Position numbers and translations under genes: made by a program. A stretch of DNA of 64,000 bases from Shewanella nanhaiensis (GTDB lineage Bacteria > Pseudomonadota > Gammaproteobacteria > Enterobacterales > Shewanellaceae): contig NZ_JAHZST010000001.1 in the NCBI RefSeq assembly GCF_019457885.1, forward strand, positions 434,001-498,000, given 5' to 3'. Below the pieces are notes generated by a model that saw only the letters and a list, made by a program, of their open reading frames with translations, was not told the DNA's origin and did no database searches. Shown one piece after another: positions 54,589 through 64,000 of this stretch (the stretch's first letter is position 1; the number at the start of each line of letters is the position of its first letter).

Positions 54589-54606
54589 TATACCAATCTA
54601 CACACA

Positions 54607-56160
54607 TCAAACTTTATCTAGCTCTCGTTTTACACTGCTCCAGTTTAGGTGATACTTCTCACCTGCTGGCTTATCGGTACGTTCAAAGGTGTGAGCACCA
54701 AAATAATCACGCTGACCTTGTAGCAAGTTTGCCGGCAGAGTCTCACAGCGGTAGCTGTCATAGTAGGCCAAAGCGGAGCTGATACAGGGAGCAGGAATTC
54801 CTTTGAGTACCGCAGTAGATACTGCTTTGCGCCAATCAAGCTGCTTTGTTGATAATGCTTGGCTGAAGGTCTCTGCCATCAACAAGTTTTCAAGCTCAAC
54901 GCCTGAGCGCTCAGCAGACTGATAAGCTTGCGTGATCGATTGCAGGAAAGTGGCGCGGATAATACAACCTGCGCGCCAAATCTTAGCAATTTCGGCGAAC
55001 TCGAGTGTCCAGTTGCGCTCTTTAGCGTTCATCGCCATCAACTGGAAACCTTGAGCATAGCTGGCAACTTTGGCGCAATAGAGTGCACTTTCTAGTTGCT
55101 CAATAAATGCTTCACGCTCCTCATCACTTGGCTTAACCGCTTGCGGCCCGCTGAGTAGTTGACTCAGTTGGACTCGTTGAGATTTTTGAGTGCTCACGGC
55201 GCGGGCATAAACCGCTTCAGCAATGGTTGGGGCAGGGCAGCCTATCTGTAAACTGCTCACCGCAGTCCAAAGTCCAGTGCCTTTTTGACCAGCTTTATCC
55301 AAAATCATCTCAACTAATGGCTTGCCTGAAAGCGGATCGGCTTGCTTGAGTACCTCGGCGCTTATCTCCATTAAGTAGCTGTTTAGACTACCTTGATTCC
55401 AGCGCTCAAATAAGTTTGCTATCTCATCGGCGGACATACCAAAACCATCGCTCAAGAGTTGGTAAGCTTCGCAGATAAGTTGCATATCGGCATATTCGAT
55501 ACCGTTATGAACCATTTTAACGTAATGACCAGCACCTGCTGGGCCAATATAGGTGGTACAAGGCTCACCTTCAGTGACAGGGTTACCTGGCTCTTGACGC
55601 TCAATCGGCAGCCCAGTTTTGGCATCAACTTTGGCCGCTATCGCTTCCCAGATAGGTTTGATTCTATCCCACGCCTTTTTATTGCCGCTTGGCATCAAAG
55701 ATGGCCCGAAACGCGCGCCCATCTCACCGCCTGACACTGCAGAGCTGAAAAAGGTGAAGTTATCTGCATAACGACCTTCGCGATCTAAGGTATCTGTCCA
55801 TAGGCTGTTGCCAGTGTCGATAACGATATCGTCAAGCTCAATGCCAGCTTCGATTAAGCTGCTGCATACGCCATCCACAGGCGCTCCAGCAGGAACAGAA
55901 AGCACAATCACTCGAGGTTTCTCGAGGCTAGATAACATTTCAGAAAGATTATTACAGCCATGCACCCGCAGTGACTGCTCGGTTTGTTTGCTATTTGCTC
56001 GGTCGGCTTTCTCCTGTGCGAGCACGCCCTCAACCTTTACGCTATCTAAATCAAAAGCAGCGACACTGTATCGATTATCGGCAATATTTAAAGCGAGGTT
56101 TTTGCCCATGACGCCTAGGCCGATGACGCCAACATCATATAATTTGGTGTGGTTTTCCAT
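54607..56160 (-). CDS. gnd: 6-phosphogluconate dehydrogenase (decarboxylating)
   Basis: A 517-residue NADP-dependent enzyme of the pentose phosphate pathway converting 6-phosphogluconate to ribulose 5-phosphate. The dinucleotide motif is GLGVMGKNLALNIADN; catalytic and substrate motifs include SAVSGGEMGARFGPSLMPSG and YVKMVHNGIEYADMQLICEAY (catalytic Lys and Glu). The C-terminal part (ATFLQSITQAYQ, QRDYFGAHTFERTD) is standard. ATG 56160 has GGAAAAGATATC before it; the frame runs to 56223. It is longer than E. coli Gnd (468). In Shewanella oneidensis gnd also lies close to the liu cluster. Confidence 0.96.
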   Translation of the reverse strand: MENHTKLYDVGVIGLGVMGKNLALNIADNRYSVAAFDLDSVKVEGVLAQEKADRANSKQTEQSLRVHGCNNLSEMLSSLEKPRVIVLSVPAGAPVDGVCSSLIEAGIELDDIVIDTGNSLWTDTLDREGRYADNFTFFSSAVSGGEMGARFGPSLMPSGNKKAWDRIKPIWEAIAAKVDAKTGLPIERQEPGNPVTEGEPCTTYIGPAGAGHYVKMVHNGIEYADMQLICEAYQLLSDGFGMSADEIANLFERWNQGSLNSYLMEISAEVLKQADPLSGKPLVEMILDKAGQKGTGLWTAVSSLQIGCPAPTIAEAVYARAVSTQKSQRVQLSQLLSGPQAVKPSDEEREAFIEQLESALYCAKVASYAQGFQLMAMNAKERNWTLEFAEIAKIWRAGCIIRATFLQSITQAYQSAERSGVELENLLMAETFSQALSTKQLDWRKAVSTAVLKGIPAPCISSALAYYDSYRCETLPANLLQGQRDYFGAHTFERTDKPAGEKYHLNWSSVKRELDKV

Positions 56161-56445
56161 TGATATCTTTTCCGCAGGTAACAGAAGATGACATACCCTG
56201 TCTATTATTGGCGAGTTAACCAAGCTAACTCTTAGCGAGTTAGGTTATATTAGCCTTCTCTTTATCATAGAGAGCCCTACATTGGAGCATAGACGAGAGG
56301 TATTATTTGTGCGGGATTATACATACTTTGGTAAGTTAATTACTAGGATTTGCCAGATTAGTTTACAAAATAGCACTTGTTAACCTGTAAAGTTAACAAT
56401 AAGAGATCTCCGGGGCTGACTGTTATGCCCCGGATAATCCAGCTG

Positions 56446-58368
56446 TTATTTGACTAGCAGGGCATCGGCATAACCCATACGGGTTAACGCGTTACGAACC
56501 AGCTCTAAGGTTTGAGGATCTTCTATCGTCGCAGGGACTTTATACTCTTGGTTATCGGCAATTTTGCGCATGGTCCCCCGCAGAATCTTACCGGAGCGGG
56601 TTTTAGGTAGTTTTTGCACCGCACTCACTAACCTAAATGAGGCAACCGGCCCAATATGCTCACGCACTAAACTTATCAACTCCTTATAAAGGGCTTCATC
56701 GCTTAACGTGACCCCTTTTTTCAGCACCACTAAACCTAGAGGAACCTGACCTTTGAGTTTATCCTCCACACCAATCACGGCTACTTCTGCCACCGCATCA
56801 TGCTGACACAATACCTCCTCAAAACGCCCAGTTGATAGGCGGTGCCCGGCCACATTGATGATGTCATCAATCCGGCTCATGATATAGAGATAACCGTCGT
56901 CATCCATATAGCCAGCATCACCGGAGAGATAATAACCTGGGTACATCGAAAGATAACTCTCTAGGTACCTCTGCTCATTTCGCCATAGGGTCGTCAAAGT
57001 TCCTGGCGGCAATGGCAGCTTAATCACCACGTTGCCCGAGGTGTTAGCCGCTACCCTATCGCCCATCTCATCGACCACTTCCACCTGATAACCAGGTACA
57101 GGCAAAGCTGGAGATCCCGCTTTTACCTCTACAGGGGCTGTTCCCATCAAGTTTGCCGCTACGGGCCAGCCCGTTTCTGTTTGCCACCAGTGATCGATAA
57201 CGGGCTTGTTAAGTCGCTCCTCCGCCCAATGCAGAGTGTCAGGATCGCAGCGCTCTCCAGCTAGGAAAAGAGTTTTAAGGCAAGTGAGATCGACATCCTT
57301 CAAAAAGTCGCCATCGGGGTCATCACGCTTTATCGCTCGTATCGCCGTGGGCGCAGTAAAAAAGCTCTTCACTTGATACTTTGCAATAGTGCGCCAGAAA
57401 ATCCCCGGATCTGGCGTGCCAACCGGCTTGCCCTCAAACATCAAGGTCGTTGCCCCCACAAGTAAAGGCCCATACACAATATAGGAGTGACCAACAACCC
57501 AGCCAACATCGGACGCCGCCCAAAAAGCATCACCTGCATTAATGCCATAAATATGCTGCATCGACCAAGCCAGCGCGACACCGTGGCCACCATTATCACG
57601 CACCACCCCTTTTGGTTGACCAGTTGTTCCTGAGGTATAAAGGATATAGAGAGGATCGGTTGCGGCAACACTCAAGCAGCCTATATCTGGCGCATCAGCC
57701 ACTGCGCTCTGCCAGTCCACATCACGGTTTGGGGTCAACTCAGCCTGAAGCTGACTGCGATTAAGAATGATGCACTGCTCCACTTTGTGACTCGACAGAG
57801 CAATAGCATCATCTAGCAGCGGCTTATAGGCTACAACACCTGATGGCTCGATACCGCAAGAGGCAGATAAGATAAGCTTAGGTTTGGCATCATCGATTCG
57901 ACTGGCCAGTTCATTGCCAGCGAAACCGCCAAACACCACAGAATGAATAGCGCCAATACGCGCACAGGCCAGCATGGCATAGGCGGTTTCAGGCACCATA
58001 GGCATATAGATGATCACTCTATCGCCCTTTTTCACCCCGATAGAGTCCATGTAACCCGCAAGTCTACTCACCTGAGCCTGAAGTTCATTGTAGGTAATGC
58101 CATACTCAGTCTCAGTGACAGGGCTAACATATTGAATCGCCACTTGCTCCCCACGTCCCGCCTCAACATGCCTGTCCACTGCGTTGTAGCAAGTGTTGAG
58201 CTCACCACCTGCAAACCAAGTATAAAGCGGCATATTGCTCTCATCGAGCACTCTATCCCAAGGCTTATCCCAAGTTAGTGCCTGTGCAGCATCGGCCCAA
58301 AACTGCTCAGGCTGTGACACCGAAGCTTGGTGCATCTGTTGATGCAGTTGATAATTCCCGCTTTTCAT
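56446..58368 (-). CDS. prpE: propionyl-CoA synthetase
   Basis: A 640-residue acyl-CoA synthetase of the ANL superfamily that activates propionate, and probably acetate, to the CoA ester. The AMP-binding motif is LYTSGTTGQPKGVVRDNGG, the C-terminal catalytic Lys lies in PKTRSGKILRGTMRK, and HRLSTGRFEE and YLSGDAGYMDDDGYLY are present. The VRDNGGH tail of the P-loop region is the PrpE type rather than Acs. It links propionate to the methylcitrate or propionyl-CoA pools fed by the branched-chain pathways. It is divergent from liuR; the LiuR-like site lies 183 bases upstream of its start and could also affect it. Confidence 0.9.
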   Translation of the reverse strand: MKSGNYQLHQQMHQASVSQPEQFWADAAQALTWDKPWDRVLDESNMPLYTWFAGGELNTCYNAVDRHVEAGRGEQVAIQYVSPVTETEYGITYNELQAQVSRLAGYMDSIGVKKGDRVIIYMPMVPETAYAMLACARIGAIHSVVFGGFAGNELASRIDDAKPKLILSASCGIEPSGVVAYKPLLDDAIALSSHKVEQCIILNRSQLQAELTPNRDVDWQSAVADAPDIGCLSVAATDPLYILYTSGTTGQPKGVVRDNGGHGVALAWSMQHIYGINAGDAFWAASDVGWVVGHSYIVYGPLLVGATTLMFEGKPVGTPDPGIFWRTIAKYQVKSFFTAPTAIRAIKRDDPDGDFLKDVDLTCLKTLFLAGERCDPDTLHWAEERLNKPVIDHWWQTETGWPVAANLMGTAPVEVKAGSPALPVPGYQVEVVDEMGDRVAANTSGNVVIKLPLPPGTLTTLWRNEQRYLESYLSMYPGYYLSGDAGYMDDDGYLYIMSRIDDIINVAGHRLSTGRFEEVLCQHDAVAEVAVIGVEDKLKGQVPLGLVVLKKGVTLSDEALYKELISLVREHIGPVASFRLVSAVQKLPKTRSGKILRGTMRKIADNQEYKVPATIEDPQTLELVRNALTRMGYADALLVK

Positions 58369-58550
58369 TACCCTCTCCCCAGAACATAATCTTGTCAGCT
58401 ACTCACATTATGCTCACAGAGTGTGCATTCCCATTAGACCTTGGGATTAGAGCTAGATAGAACTTAAGCAAAGAGCATTAACTGGAAAACTTACTTGCCA
58501 AAAACCTCATAGAGAACGGAATAAAATCGGTTCTCAACCAAGCCCTCAGC

Positions 58551-58566
58551 TTTACCTTTACGTAAA
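58551..58566. promoter_or_regulatory. LiuR-like operator upstream of liuR
   Basis: TTTACCTTTACGTAAA carries half-sites TTTACC and CGTAAA with four bases between them, 33 bases before the liuR start. Together with the copy at 40457-40472 it suggests autoregulation of the liuRABCD operon. Confidence 0.8.
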
Positions 58567-58598
58567 CTTCATATATCGTTCATGGAAAGTTAAATTTT

Positions 58599-59012
58599 AT
58601 GGTGTTTTTTTTAATGAGTGATAAACAGATCACACAAACAACTTACTCAATTAGCGACCTCTCCAAAGAGTTTGATATTACCACTCGGAGTATTCGTTTC
58701 TATGAAGATCAGGGCCTGCTAAAGCCTAAGCGTCGTGGTCAAACTCGCATCTATAACTTAAAAGACAGAGTACGTCTCAAGCTTATCCTGCGTGGCAAAC
58801 GCCTTGGGTTCTCGCTCGCAGAAACCCGTCGCTTATTTGAGCTTTACGATGCCGATAAAAACAGTGTTTCACAGCTGCATACTATGCTTGAACTGGTTGA
58901 GGAGAAGAAAACTTCTCTGCAACAGCAGATGGATGACATCAAGGTGGTTCTCATGGAGCTCAACTCCGCAGAGCAGCAGTGTCGAGCAGCGCTGGAGAAC
59001 AGTAGCGAGTAA
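58599..59012 (+). CDS. liuR: MerR-family regulator of branched-chain degradation (LiuR)
   Basis: A 137-residue MerR-type regulator: winged helix [28 protein letters not shown] with the Mer[25 protein letters not shown] dimer-proximal region, and a long C-terminal coiled-coil helix ([21 protein letters not shown]). There is no metal-binding Cys motif, so it belongs to the LiuR group that responds to a CoA-ester pathway signal, presumably repressing until induced. It is first in the liu cluster. ATG 58599 has GGAAAG before it; ATG 58614 is an alternative. Confidence 0.92.
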   Translation: MVFFLMSDKQITQTTYSISDLSKEFDITTRSIRFYEDQGLLKPKRRGQTRIYNLKDRVRLKLILRGKRLGFSLAETRRLFELYDADKNSVSQLHTMLELVEEKKTSLQQQMDDIKVVLMELNSAEQQCRAALENSSE

Positions 59013-59089
59013 ATAAACGATTAAGCAAAACATCCATAAAAAATAATTATAAAAATCGATCTCTGAATCAATTTGATAGGACACAAGCA

Positions 59090-60259
59090 ATGACTCAACT
59101 CTACTCATCTCTCAACTTTGGCCTGGGCGAAGATGTCGATATGCTCCGCGATGCAGTACAAAGCTTCGCCGCCAATGAAATTGCCCCGATAGCTGAAAAA
59201 ACCGACCGAGATAACGCTTTCCCCAACGAGCTATGGCCAGTACTTGGCGATATGGGTCTACTAGGTGTTACCGTTTCTGAAGAGTATGGCGGAGCCGATA
59301 TGGGCTACCTAGCCCACGTCGTTGCCATGGAAGAGATCTCCCGTGCATCGGCCTCTATCGGGCTCAGTTACGGTGCTCACTCAAACTTGTGTGTTAACCA
59401 AATAAACCGCAACGGTAATGCCGAGCAAAAAGCAAAATATCTACCAAAGCTTGTTAGTGGAGAGCATATTGGCGCACTGGCCATGAGTGAACCTAACGCA
59501 GGTTCAGATGTGGTCTCCATGAAGCTCCATGCCCGTAAAGAGGGTGACCGCTATATCCTTAATGGTAATAAGATGTGGATCACCAACGGTCCAGATGCCA
59601 ACACCTATGTTATCTACGCCAAAACCGATCTGGATAAGGGTGCCCACGGCATTACCGCTTTTATCGTTGACCGTGATTCAAAAGGTTTCAGCACGGCGCA
59701 GAAGCTCGACAAACTGGGCATGCGTGGATCCAATACTTGTGAACTCGTATTTGAAGATTGTGAAGTCCCTGAAGAGAATATTCTTGGTGGACTCAATAAC
59801 GGCGTTAAAGTGTTAATGAGTGGCCTAGATTACGAGCGCGTCGTTCTCTCAGGTGGCCCACTAGGGATCATGACCGCTTGTATGGATATCGTCGTTCCTT
59901 ACATCCATGAGCGTGAGCAGTTTGGTAAGTCCATCGGCCAGTTCCAACTGGTTCAGGGCAAACTTGCCGATATGTACACAGGCATGAATGCCGCTAAATC
60001 CTATATCTACAACGTGGCAAAATCTTGCGATCGCGGCGAAACCACACGTAAAGATGCTGCAGGAGCCATCCTATATTCAGCTGAGCTAGCAACTAAAATG
60101 GCACTGGATGCGATTCAGCTTCTAGGCGGCAACGGTTACGTCAACGAATATGCAACAGGCCGACTCCTACGTGATGCCAAGCTCTATGAAATTGGCGCAG
60201 GCACCTCAGAGATCCGCCGTATGTTGATAGGTCGTGAGCTGTTTAACGAATCTAAATAA
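59090..60259 (+). CDS. liuA: isovaleryl-CoA dehydrogenase
   Basis: A 389-residue acyl-CoA dehydrogenase with [68 protein letters not shown] and the C-terminal [20 protein letters not shown]. The YERV Glu (in GLDYERVV) is the catalytic base position typical of isovaleryl-CoA dehydrogenase, in contrast to the base near the C-terminus of most acyl-CoA dehydrogenases. It catalyses the first dedicated step of leucine catabolism. Position directly after liuR and before liuB makes the assignment firm. Confidence 0.96.
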   Translation: MTQLYSSLNFGLGEDVDMLRDAVQSFAANEIAPIAEKTDRDNAFPNELWPVLGDMGLLGVTVSEEYGGADMGYLAHVVAMEEISRASASIGLSYGAHSNLCVNQINRNGNAEQKAKYLPKLVSGEHIGALAMSEPNAGSDVVSMKLHARKEGDRYILNGNKMWITNGPDANTYVIYAKTDLDKGAHGITAFIVDRDSKGFSTAQKLDKLGMRGSNTCELVFEDCEVPEENILGGLNNGVKVLMSGLDYERVVLSGGPLGIMTACMDIVVPYIHEREQFGKSIGQFQLVQGKLADMYTGMNAAKSYIYNVAKSCDRGETTRKDAAGAILYSAELATKMALDAIQLLGGNGYVNEYATGRLLRDAKLYEIGAGTSEIRRMLIGRELFNESK

Positions 60260-60354
60260 TCCTAAATTAGGCAGTTAGTTCACTACTCTCTAAGTTCAAC
60301 TGCCTAATCTAAGAACATGAATATCTATTTAGTAGCATCAAAAGGATTGAAACC

Positions 60355-61962
60355 GTGACTCAACTCAGTAGTCGTATTAACCCGCGCAGTGATGAATTCA
60401 AGACCAAACATGATGACATGGCTAACTTAGTCCATGATCTACAACAAAAACTCAATGTCATTGAACAGGGTGGCGGTGATGTTGCCCGCGAGCGTCATCT
60501 ATCACGAGGAAAGCTACTTCCGAGACAACGTGTAGAAAAGTTACTCGATCCCGGCTCCCCATTCCTCGAGCTGTCACAGTTTGCAGCCTATGAACTCTAC
60601 GAAGATGTTGTCCCAGCAGCGGGGATTATTGCTGGAGTTGGTCGTGTCAGCGGCGTCGAATGTATGATCATCGCCAATGATGCCACCGTCAAAGGCGGTA
60701 CTTACTATCCAGTCACAGTAAAAAAACATCTTCGAGCTCAGGATATTGCCAGTCGTTGTCACCTTCCCTGTATCTACCTTGTTGACTCAGGCGGCGCTAA
60801 CCTGCCACGCCAAGATGAAGTGTTTCCAGACAGAGATCATTTCGGGCGCATCTTCTATAACCAAGCACAGATGTCAGCCAAAGGGATCCCGCAGATTGCG
60901 GTAGTGATGGGTCTTTGTACCGCAGGCGGCGCTTATGTGCCAGCCATGGCTGATGAGTCGATTATCGTTAAAGAGCAAGGCACTATCTTCCTCGCAGGTC
61001 CACCGCTGGTAAAAGCGGCCACCGGAGAGGAGGTCACCGCAGAGGAGCTTGGCGGCGCAGAAGTACACACTAAGATATCTGGCGTGGCCGATCATATGGC
61101 CCAAAGCGATGAGCATGCACTAGAGCTGGCACGCAAAGCGGTTACGCGTCTGAACAATCAAAAAACCATAGAGTCTGAGCTTAGCCCTGTTAAACCGCCA
61201 AAATTCGATATTAACGAGCTTTACGGCATCGTAGGGACAGATCTTAAAAAACCATACGATGTTAAAGAGGTGATAGCGCGTGTGGTTGATGACTCAGATT
61301 TTGATGAGTTTAAAGCAGGCTACGGCCCAACCTTAGTCTGTGGCTTTGCCCGCATTCATGGCTACCCTGTGGGTATTGTTGCCAATAACGGTATTCTCTT
61401 CTCTGAGTCCGCTCAGAAAGGGGCGCACTTTATCGAGCTCTGTTGTCAGCGAAAAATCCCCCTCCTCTTCTTGCAAAACATCACCGGCTTTATGGTGGGG
61501 AAGAAATATGAGCATGAAGGGATCGCAAAACATGGAGCCAAGATGGTCACTGCTGTTTCCTGTGCGAACGTGCCTAAATTTACCGTGATTATCGGTGGCA
61601 GTTATGGCGCAGGTAACTATGGAATGTGCGGTCGAGCATTCGAGCCAACCATGATGTGGATGTGGCCAAATGCCCGTATCTCAGTGATGGGTGGCGAACA
61701 AGCCGCAGGGGTATTAGCCACCGTTCGCCGTGATGGTCTTGCCCGTAAAGGGGTCGAATGGTCCGATACTGATGAGCAAAAGTTCCGCGCACCGATAGTC
61801 GAGCAGTATGATAAAGAGGGTCACCCTTATCATGCCAGTGCCCGCCTCTGGGATGATGGCATTATTGACCCAGCTCAAACCCGAGATGTGGTTGGCTTAG
61901 CCTTATCGGCGGCCCTTAACGCACCGATAGAGGACACAAAGTTTGGTGTGTTCCGTATGTAA
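60355..61962 (+). CDS. liuB: methylcrotonyl-CoA carboxylase, carboxyltransferase (beta) subunit
   Basis: A 535-residue carboxyltransferase that, with the biotin subunit LiuD, carboxylates 3-methylcrotonyl-CoA. Family motifs are [57 protein letters not shown], and [20 protein letters not shown]. The GTG at 60355 has AAAGGATTGAAACC before it and is the only sensible start. It lies 95 bases after liuA; the gap holds no obvious promoter or terminator. Confidence 0.96.
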   Translation: MTQLSSRINPRSDEFKTKHDDMANLVHDLQQKLNVIEQGGGDVARERHLSRGKLLPRQRVEKLLDPGSPFLELSQFAAYELYEDVVPAAGIIAGVGRVSGVECMIIANDATVKGGTYYPVTVKKHLRAQDIASRCHLPCIYLVDSGGANLPRQDEVFPDRDHFGRIFYNQAQMSAKGIPQIAVVMGLCTAGGAYVPAMADESIIVKEQGTIFLAGPPLVKAATGEEVTAEELGGAEVHTKISGVADHMAQSDEHALELARKAVTRLNNQKTIESELSPVKPPKFDINELYGIVGTDLKKPYDVKEVIARVVDDSDFDEFKAGYGPTLVCGFARIHGYPVGIVANNGILFSESAQKGAHFIELCCQRKIPLLFLQNITGFMVGKKYEHEGIAKHGAKMVTAVSCANVPKFTVIIGGSYGAGNYGMCGRAFEPTMMWMWPNARISVMGGEQAAGVLATVRRDGLARKGVEWSDTDEQKFRAPIVEQYDKEGHPYHASARLWDDGIIDPAQTRDVVGLALSAALNAPIEDTKFGVFRM

Positions 61963-62021
61963 TTTAACCTCTAGGTAAGCGTTAAGTTAGGAACTGGGCA
62001 AGATAATCGGGCTAATAGACA

Positions 62022-62861
62022 ATGGATAACCAAGCCATGACAAGTGAATTTTCAAACAGGTTAAATTTCGTAAACTGCACCCTGGAAAATGGGGTGGGAG
62101 AACTGATCCTCGACCGAGCAGACAAACATAATGCTTTTGATGAGGTGATGATCAACGAGATGATCCAATCTCTTGAGCATTTTGCTAACAACAGCAACTG
62201 CCAAGTGCTAATCCTTAAAGCAAACGGCAAGAACTTTAGTGCAGGCGCCGATCTCAACTGGATGCGTAATCAGGCAAAGATGGATTTTGAGCAGAACTTG
62301 GCCGATGCAAACGAACTGGCAAAACTGATGTCGATGCTAGATAAGTTTCCTAAACCAACTATCGCATTGGTTCAAGGCGCAGCCTTTGGCGGCGCTTTAG
62401 GGCTTATCTGCTGCTGCGATATTGCCATCGCCAATGCCCGTGCTAGCTTCTGCTTAAGCGAAGTCAAATTGGGATTAATTCCCGCTGTCATTAGCCCCTA
62501 CGTCACTCGCGCTATGGGACAACGAGCCGCTCGTCGCTATATGCTCACCGCGGAGCGCTTTAACGTGCAAACCGCGCAGTCTCTCAATGTGGTTCATGAG
62601 ATAGATGATGACCTTGATGCACACGCCAAACCTATTATCGACGCACTGCTTGCCAATAGCCCTCAAGGCATGGCTTGGGTAAAAACCTTACTCTCAACCC
62701 TTGAAAACGGCGTGATAGATCAAAACACATTAGATTATACCAGCGAGCGCATTGCTCGTATTCGCGTGTCAGATGAAGGCCAAGAGGGACTCAATGCCTT
62801 CTTCGAAAAACGTAGCCCTAACTGGAAACTAGACTCTGACACGGCCCAAGGAGCTCAATAA
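62022..62861 (+). CDS. liuC: methylglutaconyl-CoA hydratase
   Basis: A 279-residue crotonase-family enzyme that hydrates 3-methylglutaconyl-CoA to HMG-CoA. Oxyanion-hole motifs are KNFSAGADLNWM and GAAFGGALGLICCCDIA, and the catalytic-acid segment is LSEVKLGLIPAVISPYV. The C-terminus ends EKRSPNWK, as in this group. The frame starts at ATG 62022; an ATG at 62037 is also possible. It follows liuB by 60 bases and is separated from liuD by one base. Confidence 0.93.
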   Translation: MDNQAMTSEFSNRLNFVNCTLENGVGELILDRADKHNAFDEVMINEMIQSLEHFANNSNCQVLILKANGKNFSAGADLNWMRNQAKMDFEQNLADANELAKLMSMLDKFPKPTIALVQGAAFGGALGLICCCDIAIANARASFCLSEVKLGLIPAVISPYVTRAMGQRAARRYMLTAERFNVQTAQSLNVVHEIDDDLDAHAKPIIDALLANSPQGMAWVKTLLSTLENGVIDQNTLDYTSERIARIRVSDEGQEGLNAFFEKRSPNWKLDSDTAQGAQ

Positions 62862-62862
62862 C

Positions 62863-64000
62863 ATGGTTGCCCATACGTCAAAAAATAATAACACAGGCAA
62901 AACCTTGCTGATTAAGAAGCTGTTAATAGCTAACCGAGGCGAAATAGCCTGTCGCATCATAAAAACCGCCAAAACCATGGGGATCCGTACCGTCGCCCTC
63001 TACTCTGATGCGGATATTGATGCACGTCATGTAGCAATGGCCGATGAGTCTTTCTATCTTGGCGGCAGTGCACCGGCAGACTCCTATCTCAAAGGCGAGC
63101 TTATCGTCGAAATAGCCAAAAAGTCTGGTGCACAAGCTATCCACCCAGGCTACGGCTTCCTATCAGAGAATGCCGATTTTGCGCGTTTATGTGAGCAATC
63201 TAATATCGCTTTTGTTGGACCAAGCGCTGCGGCTATCGACTCTATGGGCAGCAAGAGTGCAGCCAAAGAGATCATGGGCGCCGCCAAGGTACCACTAGTT
63301 CCCGGTTATCACGGTGATAAGCAAGAGGATACGTTATTAGTTAGCGAAGCGAACAAGATGGGCTTCCCACTCCTTATCAAAGCAGCCTTTGGCGGCGGCG
63401 GTAAAGGGATGCGTATCGTTGAAAACGAAGCTGAAGTACTTGACGCCATCCACTCGGCTCGTCGTGAAGCTATCTCCTCCTTTGGCAACGACAAACTACT
63501 GATGGAGCGTTACCTTCGCCAGCCTCGCCACGTCGAAGTGCAGGTCTTTGCCGATAATCATGGCAACTGTATCTACCTTTCAGACAGAGACTGCTCTATC
63601 CAGCGACGCCACCAAAAAGTTGTTGAGGAAGCACCGGCGCCAGGATTAAGTGATGAGTTAAGAGTCAAGATGGGTGAAGCGGCCGTAGCAGCGGCAAAAG
63701 CCATCGACTATCAAGGTGCAGGCACAGTTGAATTTTTGCTTGATACTGACAACAGCTTCTACTTTATGGAGATGAACACCCGTCTGCAGGTTGAGCACCC
63801 TGTGACAGAGCTAGTGACAGGCCAAGATCTCGTCAAGTGGCAGCTGATGGTTGCCAGTGGTCATCCACTGCCATTAGCCCAAGATGAAGTCAGAATACAT
63901 GGCCACTCTTTTGAGGTGCGTATTTATGCAGAAGACCCGCAAAATGAGTTTCTTCCTGCCAGTGGTAAACTCAACTTCCTGCGCGAACCAGAGCAAAGCA
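62863..64000 (+). CDS. liuD: methylcrotonyl-CoA carboxylase, biotin-containing (alpha) subunit, 3' truncated by window edge
   Basis: The first 379 codons are visible and the frame is open at the right edge. They hold the biotin carboxylase domain: LIANRGEIACRIIKTAK, HPGYGFLSENADFA, the ATP-grasp glycine loop KAAFGGGGKGMRIV, EVQVFADNHGN, and MNTRLQVEHPVTE (catalytic region with the invariant Arg). The C-terminal BCCP part with the biotinylated MKM would lie beyond the window. It starts one base after liuC, so translation is coupled, and it is the partner subunit of LiuB. Confidence 0.95.
   Translation, partial: MVAHTSKNNNTGKTLLIKKLLIANRGEIACRIIKTAKTMGIRTVALYSDADIDARHVAMADESFYLGGSAPADSYLKGELIVEIAKKSGAQAIHPGYGFLSENADFARLCEQSNIAFVGPSAAAIDSMGSKSAAKEIMGAAKVPLVPGYHGDKQEDTLLVSEANKMGFPLLIKAAFGGGGKGMRIVENEAEVLDAIHSARREAISSFGNDKLLMERYLRQPRHVEVQVFADNHGNCIYLSDRDCSIQRRHQKVVEEAPAPGLSDELRVKMGEAAVAAAKAIDYQGAGTVEFLLDTDNSFYFMEMNTRLQVEHPVTELVTGQDLVKWQLMVASGHPLPLAQDEVRIHGHSFEVRIYAEDPQNEFLPASGKLNFLREPEQS

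Overview
The window looks like chromosomal DNA of a marine gammaproteobacterium, most probably a Shewanella. This rests on the gene set and its order: the complete valine/isoleucine degradation cluster, the liuRABCD leucine cluster beside prpE and gnd, menA, and an OmpW-type porin. The species cannot be fixed from sequence reading alone. I see no tRNA, rRNA, CRISPR array, complete insertion sequence or replication origin. The two ends cut genes: a phage-tail-collar-type protein on the left and liuD on the right.

0-9 kb: the end of a collar-domain protein, then one 2712-codon gene for a secreted multi-repeat surface protein. It carries a GlyGly-CTERM-like signal followed in frame by a second signal peptide and an outer-membrane beta-barrel. 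A small periplasmic cupin follows on the opposite strand. 9.5-13.2 kb: a secreted lipase with its foldase, two small exported proteins (DUF2541 and DUF4136 types) and a DUF1415 protein. 13.3-17.2 kb: a tightly overlapping leftward operon encoding an RND/MMPL exporter, a ferritin-like putative diiron protein and a FabH-like ketoacyl synthase. This is my best candidate for an uncharacterised lipid-making and exporting system. 17.6-20.2 kb: a FIST-domain sensor coupled to a PAS-GGDEF diguanylate cyclase.

20.3-32.1 kb: RNase H with an N-terminal hybrid-binding domain, a LETM1-like small protein, an M17 aminopeptidase, a NupC-type nucleoside transporter behind a long structured leader, ABC-F protein YbiT, a copper module (copA/cueR, divergent with a 19-bp-spacer promoter) and an S9-family lipoprotein that has lost two of its three catalytic residues.

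32.4-40.4 kb: a seven-gene leftward operon for valine/isoleucine catabolism (thiolase, mmsA, acyl-CoA dehydrogenase, enoyl-CoA hydratase, 3-hydroxyisobutyryl-CoA hydrolase, mmsB, SDR). A LiuR-like palindrome lies upstream. 41-54.6 kb: metA, two YbaY-type lipoproteins, several SDRs, ompW with an FNR/EtrA box, tesB, menA, a VOC protein, a methyltransferase, an orphan type IV prepilin, a U32 peptidase-family protein and a GST. 54.6-64 kb: gnd, prpE, then liuR-liuA-liuB-liuC-liuD for leucine/isovaleryl-CoA breakdown, with a second LiuR-like palindrome before liuR. The two catabolic regions together feed acetyl-CoA and propionyl-CoA into central metabolism, and PrpE supplies propionyl-CoA from free propionate.

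Two families of short inverted-repeat elements are scattered between genes: one with TATACCCAA ends (26.55 kb and 47.67 kb) and one with ATACCAATCAGTATAA ends (47.84 kb, plus solo copies elsewhere). Both look like non-coding MITE-like repeats.
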